64,000 nt of DNA from NCBI RefSeq assembly GCF_000157895.3, contig NC_022663.1, positions 5,890,001 through 5,954,000 on the forward strand, given 5' to 3'. A model generated the notes under the pieces. The model searched no databases. It was not told the origin of the DNA and saw only the letters and a list, made by a program, of their open reading frames with translations. Below, piece after piece: positions 7,920 to 17,209 of this stretch. The translations under genes were made by a program, and so were the position numbers. How positions within the stretch are numbered: the stretch's first letter is position 1; every line of letters starts with the position of its first letter. Source of the DNA: Mycobacterium kansasii ATCC 12478 (lineage in GTDB: Bacteria > Actinomycetota > Actinomycetes > Mycobacteriales > Mycobacteriaceae).

Positions 7920-9550
7920 GAGCCGCGCACCTTGGACTGCAGTTCGGCGCGCAGGATTTTGCCGGTGCTGCCGCGCGGCAGCTCGTCGAGAACCGTGATT
8001 TCACGCGGCACCTTGTAGTTGGCCAGGTTGTCGCGCACATGCTGTTTGAGGGCCTCGGGGGCCGCGCCCCTATCGAGATGAGCGTCGGGCGCCAGCACCA
8101 CGAACGCCGCGAGCCGCTGGCCGTACTGCTCGTCGTCCACGCCGATCACCGCGGCTTCGGCCACCTCGGGATGGGCGGCCAGCGTTTTCTCCACCTCGAT
8201 CGGGTAGACGTTCTCGCCGCCGGAGACGATCATCTCGTCGTCGCGGCCGACCACGAACAGCCGTCCGTTCTGATCGAGGTAGCCGACGTCGCCGGAGGAC
8301 ATGAACCCGGCATGGAAGTCCTTCGTGGTGCCGGAGGTGTAGCCGTCGAATTGGCTCTCGTTGCGGACATAGATGCTGCCGACCTCGCCGACCGGCAGCT
8401 CGTTGAATTCCGGGTCCAGGATGCGGATTTCGGTGCCCTCAGCGGGTTTGCCCGCGGTGTCGGGGGCGGCGCGCAAGTCGGCGGGCGTCGCGGTCGCGAT
8501 CATGCCGGCCTCGGTGGCGTTGTAGTTGTTGTAGATCACGTCACCGAACTGGTTCATGAAGGCGATGACGACATCGGGGCGCATCCGTGAGCCCGACGCC
8601 GCGGCGAAGCGTAACGACCGGCCGCTGTAGCGACGACGCACCTCGGCGGGCAGCTCCATGATCCGGTCGAACATCACCGGCACCACCGCCAGACCCGTTG
8701 CCTGGTGGCGGTCGACGAGGTCCAGCGTGGCCTCCGCATCGAACTTGCGCCGGGTGATGATCGTGCACGCCAGGGACGCGGCCAGCACCAGCTGCGAGAA
8801 ACCCCAGGCGTGGAACATCGGCGCCACGATCACGATGGGTTCCTCGGCGCGCCACGGCGTGCGGTCCAGGACCGCCTTCAGCGTGCGGACTCCGCCACTT
8901 CCACCGGAATGCGTTGCGCCCTTGGGTGTTCCGGTGGTGCCAGACGTCAGCAGGATCAACTTGCCTTTGGTGCCGGGACGCCGAGGCTGCTTCCCGGAAT
9001 GCGCGGCGATGAGTTTTTCGACGGTCAGCTCGTGCTGGTTGTCGGTCCATGCCACGATGCGAGTGGCTTCCGGCTTGTCCGCGAAGGCGCGATCCACCGT
9101 CGCGGTGAACTCTTCGTCGTAAATCACGGTGTCGACGTTCTCCCGGCTCACCACGTCGGCCAGCGCGGGACCGGCGAACGACGTGTTGAGCAGCAAGGTG
9201 TGGGCGCCGATCCGGTTGGTCGCTATCAGAGCCTCGACGAACCCGCGATGGTTGCGGCACATGATGCCGACGACTTTCGGGGGACCGGCCGGCAAGTCCT
9301 GCAGCGCGGCGGCCAGGGCGCTGCTGCGCTCGTCGAGCTGCCGCCAGGTGAGCGTGCCGAGTTCGTCGATCAGCCCCGGGCGGTCCGGGCAGCGCTGCGC
9401 CGCACCGGCGAAACCCGCGGTGAATCCCATCCCTTCGCGACGCATCGCGGCAGCAATCTTGAGGTAACGGTCAGGCCGCATCGGCGCGATCAGCCCGGCA
9501 CGCCCCATCGTCGTGATCAGACCGAGAGCCTCGTTGACGCGAGATGCCAT
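7916..9550 (-). CDS. fadD12: fatty-acyl-CoA/AMP ligase FadD12-like (Rv1427c-like)
   Basis: A 544-residue member of the ANL superfamily that activates a fatty acid with ATP, through an acyl-adenylate, to acyl-CoA. The phosphate-binding loop reads LLTSGTTGTPKGATHS. The A5-type motif is NNYNATEAG, A7 is SSGDVGYLDQNGRLF, and the terminal lysine motif is PRGSTGKILR. It sits 3 bases after the plsC-like gene and overlaps lipO by 4, giving a three-gene minus-strand operon for acyl activation, acyl transfer and ester hydrolysis. Chain-length specificity is not visible. Confidence 0.94.
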   Translation of the reverse strand: MASRVNEALGLITTMGRAGLIAPMRPDRYLKIAAAMRREGMGFTAGFAGAAQRCPDRPGLIDELGTLTWRQLDERSSALAAALQDLPAGPPKVVGIMCRNHRGFVEALIATNRIGAHTLLLNTSFAGPALADVVSRENVDTVIYDEEFTATVDRAFADKPEATRIVAWTDNQHELTVEKLIAAHSGKQPRRPGTKGKLILLTSGTTGTPKGATHSGGSGGVRTLKAVLDRTPWRAEEPIVIVAPMFHAWGFSQLVLAASLACTIITRRKFDAEATLDLVDRHQATGLAVVPVMFDRIMELPAEVRRRYSGRSLRFAAASGSRMRPDVVIAFMNQFGDVIYNNYNATEAGMIATATPADLRAAPDTAGKPAEGTEIRILDPEFNELPVGEVGSIYVRNESQFDGYTSGTTKDFHAGFMSSGDVGYLDQNGRLFVVGRDDEMIVSGGENVYPIEVEKTLAAHPEVAEAAVIGVDDEQYGQRLAAFVVLAPDAHLDRGAAPEALKQHVRDNLANYKVPREITVLDELPRGSTGKILRAELQSKVRGS

Positions 9551-9553
9551 GGC

Positions 9554-10366
9554 TCAGCCCAGAATCGGGAAGCGACGGGTGGCTGCGAGCTTGTCGAGGG
9601 CTTCCTGCATCACCGACCGCACATACTCGTCGACCTCGTCGATGTCGGGGTCCTCGCCGAAACGTGCCGTGATGTCGATCGGATCCAGCACCTCGGTGAC
9701 AATTTTGGTCGGTAGCGGCAGGTTGGGCGGAATCGCGGCGCTGAACCCGAACGGAAAACCGAACGAGAGCGGCAGGATGTCGCTGCGCAGCAGCCGCTTT
9801 AGTCCGAGGTGCTCGGCCAGCCAGGTGCCGCGCGACAGGTAGAGCTGCGTCTCCTGACCACCGATGGACACCGCCGGCACGATGGGCACGCCGGCTTCGA
9901 TCGCGGTGCTGACGTATCCTTTGCGACCGTTGAAGTCGATGACGTTCTCGGCGAACGTGGGCCGGTACGCGTCGTAGTCACCGCCCGGAAACACGATCAC
10001 CACGCCACCGGAGCGCAGTGCCTTGGCCGCGTTGTCCCGGCTGGCCCGGATGTAGCCGGTGCGCCGGAACAGCGACCCGGTCAGCCCCATGAACAGAATG
10101 TCGTGGCTCAGCGTGTAAACGGGCCGGTCGTAGCCGAACTTGTCGTAGAAATCGATGCTGAAGATGGGAACGTCCATCGGGAACATTCCGCCCGAGTGGT
10201 TGCCGACCACCAGCGCTCCGCCGGGCGGAAAAGAATCGAGGCCATGCACTTCGCACCGGAAGTACGTCTTCAAGATCGGGCGCATGACACTCATCAACCG
10301 CTTGGTCAAGCCGGGATCCCACTTGTCGATCTCGGGATCTCCGATGTCTGGGCTGTCGGTGCTCAC
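9554..10366 (-). CDS. PlsC-type acyltransferase (Rv1428c-like)
   Basis: A 270-residue lysophospholipid/glycerophosphate acyltransferase-fold protein. I chose the GTG at 10366 (VSTDSPDIG) because GGGAGGA lies 3-4 bases before it. The frame stays open further upstream, but without family similarity. The acyltransferase block is unusual: NHSGGMFPMD replaces the common NHxxxxD motif, keeping N, H and the Asp at the expected spacing. FPGGDYDAYRP corresponds to the FPEG-like motif III with Gly-Gly-Asp in place of Glu-Gly. These variants are typical of a mycobacterial subgroup, so substrate assignment is uncertain. It is the first gene of the plsC-fadD12-lipO operon. Confidence 0.88.
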   Translation of the reverse strand: MSTDSPDIGDPEIDKWDPGLTKRLMSVMRPILKTYFRCEVHGLDSFPPGGALVVGNHSGGMFPMDVPIFSIDFYDKFGYDRPVYTLSHDILFMGLTGSLFRRTGYIRASRDNAAKALRSGGVVIVFPGGDYDAYRPTFAENVIDFNGRKGYVSTAIEAGVPIVPAVSIGGQETQLYLSRGTWLAEHLGLKRLLRSDILPLSFGFPFGFSAAIPPNLPLPTKIVTEVLDPIDITARFGEDPDIDEVDEYVRSVMQEALDKLAATRRFPILG

Positions 10367-10559
10367 GTTCCTCCCTCGAGGCTGTCTCTGGGCTGCGTTG
10401 CCGTCGAGTCCCTCGATGGTAGCGACCGATGTCGGTCCGGCGCGCCGGCATGGGCGGCGAAACGGCTCCGCTCTTGTCCGTGGCCGGGCACAGTGTTCAT
10501 GTGAACCCGGCCTCCGGCCGGGCAATGACCAGCGGAGCCCAACCCAGGAGGGACGTAGA

Positions 10560-11828
10560 GTGGCCCAGGTCGGTGGCGGGGTCGGCGGCAGCCCCATTTC
10601 GGTGATCGCCCGGCAGATGGACACGATTCGCGACCAGTTCATCGTGGAGGTGTTCGACACCATGAAAAGCGAAATCCAGGGGCTCGACTACGACAGCCGG
10701 ATGATGGACATGTGGCAGGCCAGTATCACCGAGAACTACGTCGCAGCCGTTCATTACCTGGAACGGGACGCGCCGACATCGTTGCTCGAAGCGCCACCCG
10801 CCGCACTGGCCTACGCGCGGGCAGCGGCTCAGCGCGATGTGCCGCTGGCGCCGTTGGTTCGAGCGCATCGGCTCGGCCATGCACGCTTTCTCGAGGTCGC
10901 GATGCGGTATGTGTCGCTCCTGGAACCCGCACAGCGAGTGCCGACCATCACCGAGTTGGTGAATCGTTCCTCGCGAATCGTTGACCTGGTGGCCGACCAG
11001 ATGATCGTCGCCTACGAAGAGGAACACGAACGGTGGCTGAGCCGCCACGGTGGCCTGCGGCAGCAGTCGGTCAGCGAGTTGCTGGCCGGTACCCCGGTGG
11101 ACGTGCAGCGCGCCGAGAAGTTGTTGCGGTACCGCCTGGACGGGATGCACGTCGCCGCGGTGGTATGGGTGGATGCGGCGGTGCCGGCCGGTGACGTGAT
11201 GGCCGTGTTCGAGCAGGTCCGTTGCCTGGTAGCTGCCGAGCTGGGCTTGGTGGGTGGCTCCTTGCTGGTGCCGACCGACGAACGGGAGGCGCGGCTGTGG
11301 TTTTCGGTCTGGGACGACCGCGCCGGTGATCCGTCGCGGCTGCGCGCTGCATTCGAGTCGGCCGGCATCCGAGCACGGCTGGCCTACGGCCAGGCGGCAG
11401 ACGGGCTTCGCGGTTTCCGCGCATCGCTGAAACAGGCCCAGTTGGTGAAAGCGGTGGTCCGTGCCGGCGGAGCCCGCCGCAGCGCCCGGGTTGTCTGCTA
11501 CGACGACGTGGCGCCGATAGCGTTGATGGCCGCCGACGTGGATGCGTTGCGGTGCTACGTCGCAGAGGTACTGGGCGAGCTCAGCGTGGACAACGAGCGT
11601 AATGAGTGGCTACGCGAGACACTGCGCGAGTTCTTGGTGCGCAATCGCAGTTATGTCACGACAGCCGAAGCGATGCTCTTGCACCGCAACACCATTCAGT
11701 ATCGGGTCGCTCAGGCGATGGAGTTGTGCGCAGGCAGCTTCGACGATCCCGATGCCGTGTTCAGGGTGCAGGTCGCGTTGGAGATCTGCCGGTGGATGGC
11801 TCCGGCGGTGCTAGCTGCACCAAAGTAA
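10560..11828 (+). CDS. PucR/CdaR-type transcriptional regulator (Rv1429-like)
   Basis: A 422-residue regulator with a C-terminal PucR helix-turn-helix (LLHRNTIQYRVAQAMELCA) and a central GGDEF-like/CdaR region. The start is the GTG at 10560, preceded by AGGAGGG at good spacing; the longer open frame upstream runs antisense through the plsC-like gene. It is divergent from the plsC-fadD12-lipO operon, with 193 bases between the two starts. Regulation of that lipid operon is therefore an inference from position. No ligand is known. Confidence 0.9.
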   Translation: MAQVGGGVGGSPISVIARQMDTIRDQFIVEVFDTMKSEIQGLDYDSRMMDMWQASITENYVAAVHYLERDAPTSLLEAPPAALAYARAAAQRDVPLAPLVRAHRLGHARFLEVAMRYVSLLEPAQRVPTITELVNRSSRIVDLVADQMIVAYEEEHERWLSRHGGLRQQSVSELLAGTPVDVQRAEKLLRYRLDGMHVAAVVWVDAAVPAGDVMAVFEQVRCLVAAELGLVGGSLLVPTDEREARLWFSVWDDRAGDPSRLRAAFESAGIRARLAYGQAADGLRGFRASLKQAQLVKAVVRAGGARRSARVVCYDDVAPIALMAADVDALRCYVAEVLGELSVDNERNEWLRETLREFLVRNRSYVTTAEAMLLHRNTIQYRVAQAMELCAGSFDDPDAVFRVQVALEICRWMAPAVLAAPK

Positions 11829-11909
11829 GGGCGGGATTCATGTTGTGGTTGTCAGACGCAGCAGGAGACGGTGTCACCACCGGTAGCCGGTGGCTCGGGC
11901 CGCAACGGC

Positions 11910-12887
11910 TCAGCCCCGGGTGGCGGTGCGAACCTCGATGTGCCCGTTGGTTTCCCGCACATCCAACTGGGGCTGGCCGGTGGTGGCAGGGCCGCGCACC
12001 AGCGTTCCGTCGCGAACGTCGAACTGCGACCCGTGGCATGGGCAGGTGATCACCGCGCCGTCCAGCTCGCCCTCGCTCAGCAGACATCCGCGATGGCTAC
12101 AGCGGTTGTGAATGGCATAGAGCCCGCCGTTGTGGCGCACCAGCAGTACCGGCGCGTCCTCGGCAACAGTGCCGTGCAGTTGTCCGTCACGAAGCTCGGT
12201 GCTGTCAAGCACCGCCGTCCACTGCGGCGGACCGGGGTCGAACGCTGTCTGGTTGACACCGATCCCGCGCATATATGACATATGGCCGCCCAGGTATCCG
12301 CTGAACCCAAGTACGGTGGCCCCGGCGAACGCGAGCAGCATGCCGGATAGCCTCCGATCGCGCCGACGGGCTCTCAACGAGGCGGTGTAGAGCAGCAGTG
12401 CCACGCTGTTCAGTTCGGCATGGACCAGACCGACGCGGCGTACCCGTTCGTCGGAAAGTTCGGTGTCGGCCCAGTCGCTGATGCCGGTGAGCGCGGTGGG
12501 TAACGTCGCGGTAATGCCCACGCTGATCAGCCGCCGTGCGGCCGTCCCGCCGGAGTGGGGCGCGATCACATCCAGCAGCGACGCCGACAGGAACGAGCCG
12601 ATGACCACGTCGGTCAACGGCGGATGGACCGGATGACCGAGCCACGTTCCGCTGATCGCTTGTTTCAATCTCGGCTGGGCCAGTAGCTGACGAACTCTCT
12701 TGGCGATCGACTGCGCCGGGGCGTCCAGCACTCGGGCTCGTTCAAACGCATCGACCAACGGTCGGGGGGGTGTGTAGGCGGGCATCCTCTGGCAGTACCC
12801 CACCCGGGCAACTTGAATCCGGTCGTCCGAGGATTCGCCGATCCAGTTCGGCCCTTGGGTGGCCAGGCCTGGGGCAGGAGAACTCAT
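11910..12887 (-). CDS. membrane-anchored Rieske 2Fe-2S protein with DUF2231 domain
   Basis: A 325-residue protein in two parts. The N-terminal half (about residues 70-215) has four hydrophobic segments and the motif GHPVHPPLTDVVIGSFLSAS, typical of the DUF2231 membrane domain. The C-terminal third is a Rieske domain with both cluster-binding boxes, CSHRGCLL and CPCHGSQFD. It probably carries electrons at the membrane, but the partner is unknown. The start is uncertain: ATG at 12887 has a GGAGG rather far upstream, and ATG at 12785 (MPAYTPPRPLVDAF) begins closer to the conserved part. M. tuberculosis has no gene at this position (Rv1429 is followed by PE16), so it is an insertion or a loss there. 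Confidence 0.88.
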   Translation of the reverse strand: MSSPAPGLATQGPNWIGESSDDRIQVARVGYCQRMPAYTPPRPLVDAFERARVLDAPAQSIAKRVRQLLAQPRLKQAISGTWLGHPVHPPLTDVVIGSFLSASLLDVIAPHSGGTAARRLISVGITATLPTALTGISDWADTELSDERVRRVGLVHAELNSVALLLYTASLRARRRDRRLSGMLLAFAGATVLGFSGYLGGHMSYMRGIGVNQTAFDPGPPQWTAVLDSTELRDGQLHGTVAEDAPVLLVRHNGGLYAIHNRCSHRGCLLSEGELDGAVITCPCHGSQFDVRDGTLVRGPATTGQPQLDVRETNGHIEVRTATRG

Positions 12888-13465
12888 CCCCGATCCGTCC
12901 AGCCTCCGGCTCCAGCGCTTCGTGGCATGCCCCTTAGAACGTATGTAAACACCTTATGCTGCAGCGTGTTTGAGGTAGGAGGGCGAGAAATTCGGGCGAC
13001 CCAGCCGGGTAGCGGGCCCGGCGGGGTGGTTACGACGCGAAGTCCTTTCATGCTGCGCGCACCAAAGTGATCTTGAGCTTCGGTGCGCGCGCATATGGTG
13101 TCCATCCGCCGTGGGCCTCTAGCGTATGCGCACGTCAATTCGTAAGACCACGTGAAAGAAGCTGAAAGCGCGGGTCGTGGTTTCTTGAGACCGCGACGAA
13201 TTGCCCGAAGCGGCGGTGGGCAACCGTCCGTGCGCGTTGAGGGGTCGCGCATGGCTGAGCCCGAGCCGGCCGAGGCAGCCGCGCCCGGCCGAGCGCTAGC
13301 CCGAAGTTACGGGGCCGGGTCCGCCAGAGGGGGGCGGACCCGGCGGGCGCCGGCCGGGTTGGGCCGGTTTCGGCCGGTTTCGGGGTAGTCGCGTGACTCG
13401 TTAGCTACCATCCAGCCACCGCGGGGCGGCGCCGATGCCGACCAAACGGGCACGGGAGGGTGGTA
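12888..13465. other. intergenic region upstream of the PE gene
   Basis: About 580 bases holding upstream sequence for both the minus-strand Rieske gene and the plus-strand PE gene. Apart from the strong hairpin at 13314-13344 and a duplicated CCGGTTTCGG at about 13363-13382, I see no gene. Confidence 0.5.
13314..13344. other. perfect 12-bp GC-rich stem-loop
   Basis: GCCGGGTCCGCC (13314-13325) is the exact reverse complement of GGCGGACCCGGC (13333-13344), with a 7-base loop. It lies about 120 bases before the PE start and has no T-run on either side. It could act in a long 5' leader of the PE gene or as a mycobacterial I-shaped terminator. Confidence 0.6.
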
Positions 13466-15217
13466 GTGGCGGGAATGTCGTTTCTGGTGGCCGAGCCGGA
13501 CATGATGGCGTCGGCGGCCTCGGATGTGGCCCGCATCGGTGCGGCGATCAGCGCGGCCAACGACGCGGCAGCAGCCACCACCACACAGCTGCTCGCCGCG
13601 GGCGCCGATGAGGTGTCGCAGGGGATCGCCGCGCTGTTCGGCGCGTTCGCGCGGGACTATCAGGCCGTCAGCGCCCAGATCGCGGCGTATCACGACCACG
13701 TTGTGCGGGCGCTCGGCGCGGGGGCGGAGGCATACACCGGCGCCGAAGCCGCCAATCGCACGCTGTTGCAGCCGTTGCCGAACCGGACCGTCGGGGCGCC
13801 GGGCGGGGGCGGGCCGACTGTGCTGATCATGGGTCCGACCGGAAATCCGGGACCGTCGTTTCGCTATTTGCAGCAGGTCTACAACCTCTACATCCGCCCC
13901 TTCTACCCCGGCTCACCGGTATTGGGTGTGACCACGCCGGAGCAGTTCCAGCCGTTCACCGGAATCCCCAGCCTGACCTTTGACGAATCGGTGGCTGCGG
14001 GTGCCGCCGATCTACACGCCGCGATCATGGCCCAGCACGCCGCGGGACACGACGTGGTGGTCCTGGGCTTCTCCCAGAGCGCTTCGGTGGCCACCGCCGA
14101 AATGCGTTACCTGGCAAGCCTGCCGGCCGACCTACGGCCCGGCCCCGACCAGCTGTCCTTCGTGCTGCTCGGTGATCCCAACAATCCCAACGGTGGCTTA
14201 CTCGCCCGTTTTCCGGGGCTTTTCGTGCAGCCGATGGGTCTCACGTTCAGCGGTGCGACACCGAGCAACCTCTACCCGACGACCGTGTACACGCGCCAAT
14301 ACGACGGCTTTGCCGACTTCCCCCAGTACCCGCTCAACATTCCCGCCGACCTCAACGCGCTGTTGGGTATCTATTACGCGCACGGCACCTATCAGGAGCT
14401 GACCCCGGCTCAGGTCGCGGCGGGTGTGGTTCAGCCGGTGTCCCCGGCCGACGTCTACACCACCTATATGTTGCTGCCCAGCGAGCATCTGCCGCTGTTG
14501 GAGCCGCTGCGCGGAATTGTGCCCGCGCCGCTGCTGGATCTCGTCGAGCCGGACCTGCGGGTGATCATCGAATTGGGTTACGACCGAACCGGATACGCCG
14601 ACGTGCCCACCCCCGCCGGGCTTTTCCCGACCGATATCGACGCGCTCACCCTCGCCGGTGACCTTGCCGACTCGACCGCGCACGGCATCGACCATGCGCT
14701 TGCCGATGTCGGCTTGCCGCCGCTACCGAAGGTGGCGATCCCGAATTTGCCGCTGCCGCAGCCTCCGTCGGTGCCGGCGCCGGCCATACCAGCCGCACTT
14801 CCGGTACCGCCACAGATCGGCGACGCCATCGACGGGCCGCTGGATCACCTGCCCGGCTTACTCGACACCGTCATCAACGACACACTCGATCCGGCCATCA
14901 CCTCGGCGATCTACCAGGCGGGCGATTCGCTCCTCGGCGCCGCGGTCAGCCAGGGCGCGTCTCCGCAGCTCATCAATGCGATCGTCGTCGCCCAGCAGAT
15001 GATGCCGGTTCTGGTGGAGGGTCCCGGCTATTTCGTGACCGCCGATGCCCAGTACCTGGCGGACGGCATCGGGGATTTGGCCGCCGGCGACCTCAACGGG
15101 TTCAGCCAAAACATGCAACTCATCCCGGCCACCAATGTCACCCTGGGCGTATTCGGCGCGGGAATCGCCGGGGTGGCCATTGCGGCGATCTTGAGCGGTC
15201 AGCCGTTTCCGACCTGA
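13466..15217 (+). CDS. PE family protein with PE-PPE serine hydrolase domain
   Basis: About 583 residues. The first 90 or so form a PE domain (MSFLVAEPDMMASAASDVAR... AGADEVSQGIAALFGAF), a type VII secretion signal helix pair. From about residue 110 comes a PE-PPE (PF08237) alpha/beta-hydrolase domain with nucleophile elbow GFSQSAS, suggesting a secreted or cell-surface esterase or lipase. The C-terminus is Pro-rich (PNLPLPQPPSVPAPAIP) and ends in a hydrophobic GVFGAGIAGVAIAAI segment. The start is the GTG at 13466, five bases after GGGAGGG; ATG at 13475 is the alternative. Position matches PE16 (Rv1430). No PPE partner lies next to it. Confidence 0.9.
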   Translation: MAGMSFLVAEPDMMASAASDVARIGAAISAANDAAAATTTQLLAAGADEVSQGIAALFGAFARDYQAVSAQIAAYHDHVVRALGAGAEAYTGAEAANRTLLQPLPNRTVGAPGGGGPTVLIMGPTGNPGPSFRYLQQVYNLYIRPFYPGSPVLGVTTPEQFQPFTGIPSLTFDESVAAGAADLHAAIMAQHAAGHDVVVLGFSQSASVATAEMRYLASLPADLRPGPDQLSFVLLGDPNNPNGGLLARFPGLFVQPMGLTFSGATPSNLYPTTVYTRQYDGFADFPQYPLNIPADLNALLGIYYAHGTYQELTPAQVAAGVVQPVSPADVYTTYMLLPSEHLPLLEPLRGIVPAPLLDLVEPDLRVIIELGYDRTGYADVPTPAGLFPTDIDALTLAGDLADSTAHGIDHALADVGLPPLPKVAIPNLPLPQPPSVPAPAIPAALPVPPQIGDAIDGPLDHLPGLLDTVINDTLDPAITSAIYQAGDSLLGAAVSQGASPQLINAIVVAQQMMPVLVEGPGYFVTADAQYLADGIGDLAAGDLNGFSQNMQLIPATNVTLGVFGAGIAGVAIAAILSGQPFPT

Positions 15218-15433
15218 TCCGTATCGCCGACGACTCCGAATATCCGGGTGTGAAGGCGACGATCACGGAAAGACCGGCACGACGGTCTCGCCAGATGACC
15301 GGCGGTGGTGCGAACATTTATGTCAGAGGCACCGAGGGGGCCAACGATGCGCAGGACCGACCACCGAATTGTACGATGCCGATTCACCCTGCGCGTCAAT
15401 TGATTTCACGCTGAACCAATCAGGAAGGCCGCC

Positions 15434-17200
15434 ATGGGTTTCATGTCACCGGAGCTTCCGGACGCCGACCCCGCCACCTGGCAGACCCTGCCACGGGCAA
15501 CGAGGCTGCAAATCGTCACCCGGCATTGGGTCGAGCACGGCTTCGGAACCCCGTACGCCGCGTACCTGCTGTATCTGTTCAAGATCGGCGTGTACATCGC
15601 CGCGCCCGCGGCGATTATCTCGCTCACGCCCGGGCTGGGCGGGCTGGGTCACATCGCCGACTGGTGGACCCAACCGATCGTGTACCAGAAGGTCATCATC
15701 TTCACGCTGCTGTTCGAGGTGATGGGCTTTGGCTGCGGCTCCGGCCCGCTGACCGGCCGCTTCCTGCCGCCCGTCGGCGGATTCCTATATTGGTTGCGGC
15801 CCAAGACCATTCGACTGCCCGCCTGGCCGGACAAAGTCCCGTTCACCCGCGGCGACAGCCGTACCCTCGTCGACGTCATCCTCTACGCCGTCGTGTTGGC
15901 AGGTGGGGTGTGGGCACTGGTGTCCCCGGGACACGGCGGACCGGTGACCGGGGCCGGCGACGTCGGCTTGATCGACCCGGTGCTGGTGATCCCGACGATC
16001 GTGGCCCTGGCGCTGCTGGGTCTGCGCGACAAGACGATCTTCCTCGCGGCCCGCGGTGAACACTATTGGCTGAAGCTGTTCGTGTTCTTCTTCCCGTTCA
16101 CCGATCAGATCGCAGCGTTCAAGCTCATCATGCTCGCGCTGTGGTGGGGCGCGGCGACGTCCAAGCTCAACCACCACTTCCCGTACGTCGTCTCGGTGAT
16201 GACGAGCAATAACGCGCTACTGCGCAGCAGGCTGTTCAACTGGCTCAAACACCTGCTTTATCTGGACCCGGTCAATGACCTGCGCCCGTCCTGGCTGCCC
16301 AAGCTGATGGCCCATGTCGGGGGGACCACCGCGGAATTCCTGGTCCCCGGGGTGCTGGTCTTCGTCGCCGACGGCCATCCCTGGCGATGGTTCCTCATCG
16401 GGTTCATGGTGATCTTCCACCTCAACATCCTGTCCAACCTTCCGATGGGGGTGCCGTTGGAGTGGAACGTGTTCTTCATCTTTTCGCTGTTCTATCTGTT
16501 CGGGCACTACGGCGCGATCCAGGCAACCGGCCTGCAGTCACCTCTGCTGCTGGCCATCGTGCTCGCCGCGGTGGCCGTGGCCGTTGCGGGAAACCTTTTC
16601 CCCGAAAAGATTTCGTTCCTGCCGGCGATGCGTTACTACGCCGGCAACTGGGCCACCAGCGTGTGGTGCTTCCGTCCCGGGGCCGAGGAGAAGCTCGAGG
16701 CCAACGTCGTCAAAAGCTCCGCGCTGGTGGTCAACCAGCTGACCAGGCTCTACGGCGCCGACAGCGCGGAAATCATGATGGACAAGACCGCGGCATTCCG
16801 GGCGATGCATACTCACGGCAGAGCGCTCAACGGTCTGGTTTCTCGTGCTGTGGGGGGCGACGTCGACGAAACCGACTACCGCGTGCGTGAGGGCGAGCTG
16901 ATTGCCGGGCCGCTGGTCGGCTGGAATTTCGGCGAGGGCCACCTGCACAACGAGCAACTGCTGGCCGCGGTGCAGCGGCGGTGCAATTTCGAGGCGGGTG
17001 ACATCCGCGTCGTCATCCTCGAGGGCCAACCGATCCACGTCCAAAAGCAGTGGTACCGCATTGTCGACGCCAAAGCCGGTGTGCTCGAGACCGGCTATGT
17101 CGAGGTCAAGGACATGCTGTCGCGTCAACCGTGGCCGGAAGCCGGCGACGAATTCCCCGTCCACGTCACGACTCAGCGCGCTGTGCCAGGTACGCCGTAA
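15434..17200 (+). CDS. DUF3556 polytopic membrane protein (Rv1431-like), function unknown
   Basis: A 588-residue protein with about eight to ten hydrophobic segments in the first 400 residues (for example AYLLYLFKIGVYIAAPAAI, FVFFFPFTDQIAAF, WNVFFIFSLFYLFGHYGAI) and a soluble C-terminal domain of about 180 residues rich in charged residues. It contains many conserved Trp, His and Gly residues, including KLNHHFPYVVSVMTSN. I match it to the transmembrane DUF3556 family, which has no assigned reaction. AGGAAGG lies 6 bases before the ATG at 15434. In M. tuberculosis the Rv1432-like oxidoreductase follows directly; here four genes separate them. Confidence 0.85.
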   Translation: MGFMSPELPDADPATWQTLPRATRLQIVTRHWVEHGFGTPYAAYLLYLFKIGVYIAAPAAIISLTPGLGGLGHIADWWTQPIVYQKVIIFTLLFEVMGFGCGSGPLTGRFLPPVGGFLYWLRPKTIRLPAWPDKVPFTRGDSRTLVDVILYAVVLAGGVWALVSPGHGGPVTGAGDVGLIDPVLVIPTIVALALLGLRDKTIFLAARGEHYWLKLFVFFFPFTDQIAAFKLIMLALWWGAATSKLNHHFPYVVSVMTSNNALLRSRLFNWLKHLLYLDPVNDLRPSWLPKLMAHVGGTTAEFLVPGVLVFVADGHPWRWFLIGFMVIFHLNILSNLPMGVPLEWNVFFIFSLFYLFGHYGAIQATGLQSPLLLAIVLAAVAVAVAGNLFPEKISFLPAMRYYAGNWATSVWCFRPGAEEKLEANVVKSSALVVNQLTRLYGADSAEIMMDKTAAFRAMHTHGRALNGLVSRAVGGDVDETDYRVREGELIAGPLVGWNFGEGHLHNEQLLAAVQRRCNFEAGDIRVVILEGQPIHVQKQWYRIVDAKAGVLETGYVEVKDMLSRQPWPEAGDEFPVHVTTQRAVPGTP

Positions 17201-17209
17201 CGGTCGCGG

